Assembly (NCBI GenBank): GCA_007121485.1
Contig: SKKM01000152.1
Location: 1 to 16,238 of the forward strand
Direction: 5' to 3'
Source: Wenzhouxiangella sp.
GTDB lineage: Bacteria > Pseudomonadota > Gammaproteobacteria > Xanthomonadales > Wenzhouxiangellaceae
Length of the DNA stretch: 16,238 nt
Every line of letters starts with the position of its first letter. The first letter of the stretch is position 1. The position numbers and the translations under genes are program-made. Of the stretch, positions 14,676 through 16,238 are shown piece after piece. The notes under the pieces are model-generated. The model had not been told where the DNA came from. It saw nothing but the letters and a program-made list of their open reading frames with translations, and did not search any database.

Positions 14676-16001
14676 ATGCCCACCACAGTTGATCTGCTCT
14701 ACGGACGTCACATCGAGCATCGCCGCGAAGAGATCGATGCGCTGCTCAATGAACTGGGTTTCGATGCGCTGTTCATCCACTCCGGACGCCCGCGCAACCG
14801 CCTGTTCGACGATCAGCATCCGCCGTTCCGGGCCCATGCCCCGTTCGTCGCCCTGGTTCCGCTGCCGTTTGCGATCGACGCCCTGCTCGAGTTCCGGGTC
14901 GGGCGCAGGCCGCGCTTGTGGTACTGCCAACCCGAGGATTTCTGGCATCTGCCGCCGGCCGAGCCAGCCGCCTGGTGGGCCGATCACTTCGACATCGAGC
15001 GCGTCGATTCGGCCCAGGCCTGGAGCTCCCGTTTCCGCAGTGAAGGCGCACTGGCGGCGATCGGGCAGACGCAAGACCTGGCTGGCCTGGGCGAGCGCGT
15101 GGCGCTCAATCCCGAGCGCCTGCTGCATGGCCTGGCCGAAGCGCGTACCTGCAAGACGGCCTGGGAGCGTGAGTGCCTGGCCCGCGCCAACCGCCGGGCA
15201 GCGGCCGGCCACATGGCGGCGGCCGACGCGTTCAGAGAGGGCGCCAGCGAACTGCAGATTCAGCTTGCCTACCTGCGTGCCGTGGCCCAGGACCAGGACG
15301 AGCAGCCTTACCGCGGCATCGTGGCGCTGAACGAGCACGCGGCGGTACTGCATTACCAGCACCGGGAGGCGTCCCCGCCACCACAGTCGCGCAGCTTTCT
15401 GCTCGACGCCGGCGCGGACGAGCACGGTTATGCCAGCGACATCACGCGCACCTGGACCCTGCCGGAATACGCGGAATACGCCGCCCTGGTCAACGAGGTG
15501 GATGCCCTGCAGCAGCGCCTGTGCCAGGCTCTGCGCCCGGGCGTGAGCTTTGTCGATCTCCATCGCCAGGCTCATCTCGGCGTGGCCGAGATTCTCCGGC
15601 AGTCGGGCCTGGTGAGCATGGAGCCCGCCGAAATGGTGGACAGCGGCGTCAGCGCGTACTTCCTGCCGCATGGGCTGGGTCATTTTCTCGGTGTCCAGGT
15701 CCACGACGTCAACGGCCAGGTCGACGCCGACGGCCATGCCCTGCCGCCACCGGAGCGCTACCCGTTCCTGCGCCTGACCCGTGCGCTTGCGCCGGGCAAT
15801 GTGGTCACCGTCGAGCCGGGTCTGTATTTCATCCCCATGCTCTTGGAGCGGCTGCGTCAGAGCGAGTTCGGCCGCCGCATCGACTGGGCCCGCATCGAGG
15901 CCCTGAAGCCTTTCGGCGGCATTCGCATTGAGGACAACGTCCTGGTCAGCGAGGGTGATCCGGTCAACCTCAGCCGCCAGGCCTTTGCCGCGCTGAGCTG
16001 A
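14676..16001 (+). CDS. pepQ: Xaa-Pro dipeptidase (M24 family)
   Basis: PepQ (prolidase) hydrolyses Xaa-Pro dipeptides in the cytoplasm using two divalent metals. The 441-residue product matches E. coli PepQ (443). The five metal ligands are all present: D244 and D255 in LLDAGADEHGYASDITRTW, H336 in PHGLGHFLGVQVHD, E380 in TVEPGLYF and E419 in GIRIEDN. The N-terminal domain (about 1-160) is the creatinase-like non-catalytic half. ATG 14676 follows a strong GAGGTGA (14666-14672). Some PepQ proteins also cleave organophosphate triesters; nothing here decides that. The FAD-oxidase gene begins 23 bases after the stop, so the two may be co-transcribed. Confidence 0.97.
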   Translation: MPTTVDLLYGRHIEHRREEIDALLNELGFDALFIHSGRPRNRLFDDQHPPFRAHAPFVALVPLPFAIDALLEFRVGRRPRLWYCQPEDFWHLPPAEPAAWWADHFDIERVDSAQAWSSRFRSEGALAAIGQTQDLAGLGERVALNPERLLHGLAEARTCKTAWERECLARANRRAAAGHMAAADAFREGASELQIQLAYLRAVAQDQDEQPYRGIVALNEHAAVLHYQHREASPPPQSRSFLLDAGADEHGYASDITRTWTLPEYAEYAALVNEVDALQQRLCQALRPGVSFVDLHRQAHLGVAEILRQSGLVSMEPAEMVDSGVSAYFLPHGLGHFLGVQVHDVNGQVDADGHALPPPERYPFLRLTRALAPGNVVTVEPGLYFIPMLLERLRQSEFGRRIDWARIEALKPFGGIRIEDNVLVSEGDPVNLSRQAFAALS

Positions 16002-16023
16002 AAGCCGGATCTACTGATTGCGC

Positions 16024-16238
16024 ATGAACCACAGCGCCCTGTCGCCGCTTGAGGATTTGCTGGGCAGCGAGGGCCTGCTGCTGCCCGGGCAGGACCTGTC
16101 GCGCTACGAGCGCGAGTGGCGCGGCCGCTATACCTCACGGGCGCTGGCGGTCGCCCGCCCCGTGAGCACCGCGCAGCTGGCTCGCCTGGTCGGGATCTGC
16201 GCCGAGCACCGGCTGCCGATGGTTCCCCAGGGCGGCAA
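16024..16238 (+). CDS. FAD-linked oxidase (FAD_binding_4 type), 5' fragment
   Basis: The first 71 codons are visible before the edge. The fragment reads DLSRYEREWRGRYTSRALAV followed by a beta-alpha pattern (ARPVSTAQLARLVGICAEH) and PMVPQGG, the start of the PP-loop of FAD-linked oxidases. This is the N-terminal FAD-binding domain of D-lactate dehydrogenase, D-2-hydroxyglutarate dehydrogenase or glycolate oxidase-type enzymes. The D-2-hydroxyglutarate type is the closest fit by eye, but the substrate-determining C-terminal part is missing. It is probably co-transcribed with pepQ; the ribosome binding site is weak. Confidence 0.8.
   Translation, partial: MNHSALSPLEDLLGSEGLLLPGQDLSRYEREWRGRYTSRALAVARPVSTAQLARLVGICAEHRLPMVPQGG

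Noticed and set aside
14652..15737. 361-codon minus-strand frame opposite pepQ
   Set aside because: pepQ keeps all five metal ligands on the plus strand, so this is a shadow frame.

Overview
The window looks like a piece of chromosomal core genome from a high-GC gammaproteobacterium. Pointers are the rpsO-terminator-pnp order, a Kdo kinase of the KdkA type beside a GT9 heptosyltransferase-like gene, a DksA with a two-cysteine zinc-finger region, and PepQ and CysS that keep the gammaproteobacterial active-site spacing. A Xanthomonadales or Wenzhouxiangella-like lineage is my guess, not something the sequence proves. I see no phage, transposon, integron, CRISPR array, rRNA or tRNA gene.

Layout. 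Bases 1-1157 (minus) hold the N-terminal 385 codons of a methylcrotonyl-CoA carboxylase beta subunit (leucine/isovalerate catabolism), cut by the window edge. Transcribed away from it are rpsO and pnp, with a sigma70-like promoter, a structured leader, a terminator between the genes and a very clear terminator after pnp. A small conserved protein of the DUF6165 type follows. Next is a 775-residue exported protein with a predicted barrel, an OmpA-like domain and three cadherin-like repeats. Bases 6893-8644 carry an LPS inner-core pair, a GT9 glycosyltransferase and Kdo kinase, diverging from 24 bp. An alpha/beta hydrolase (minus) and an EamA/DMT transporter (plus) come next, then yidD (minus), whose end overlaps the transporter gene. 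yidD diverges from dksA, which is followed by a second OmpA-family protein with a polyproline linker. A perfect 15-bp terminator stem separates it from the convergent cysS-sufE operon. cysS diverges from pepQ, and an FAD-linked oxidase gene starts at 16024 and runs off the end.

How the genes relate. Several concern the envelope: GT9 and KdkA act on LPS core, two OmpA-domain proteins probably act in the outer membrane and periplasm, and YidD helps membrane protein insertion. Others are housekeeping: ribosome and RNA decay, the stringent-response cofactor DksA, cysteine charging with cysteine sulfur mobilisation, and proline dipeptide hydrolysis.

Nothing here is convincingly a whole new system. 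The best leads are the barrel/OmpA/cadherin-repeat protein and the replacement, in both OmpA-like domains, of the aspartate known to bind peptidoglycan by cysteine. The two-Cys DksA, a 12-bp palindrome inside the rpsO promoter spacer, and the translationally coupled cysS-sufE pair are also worth a look.
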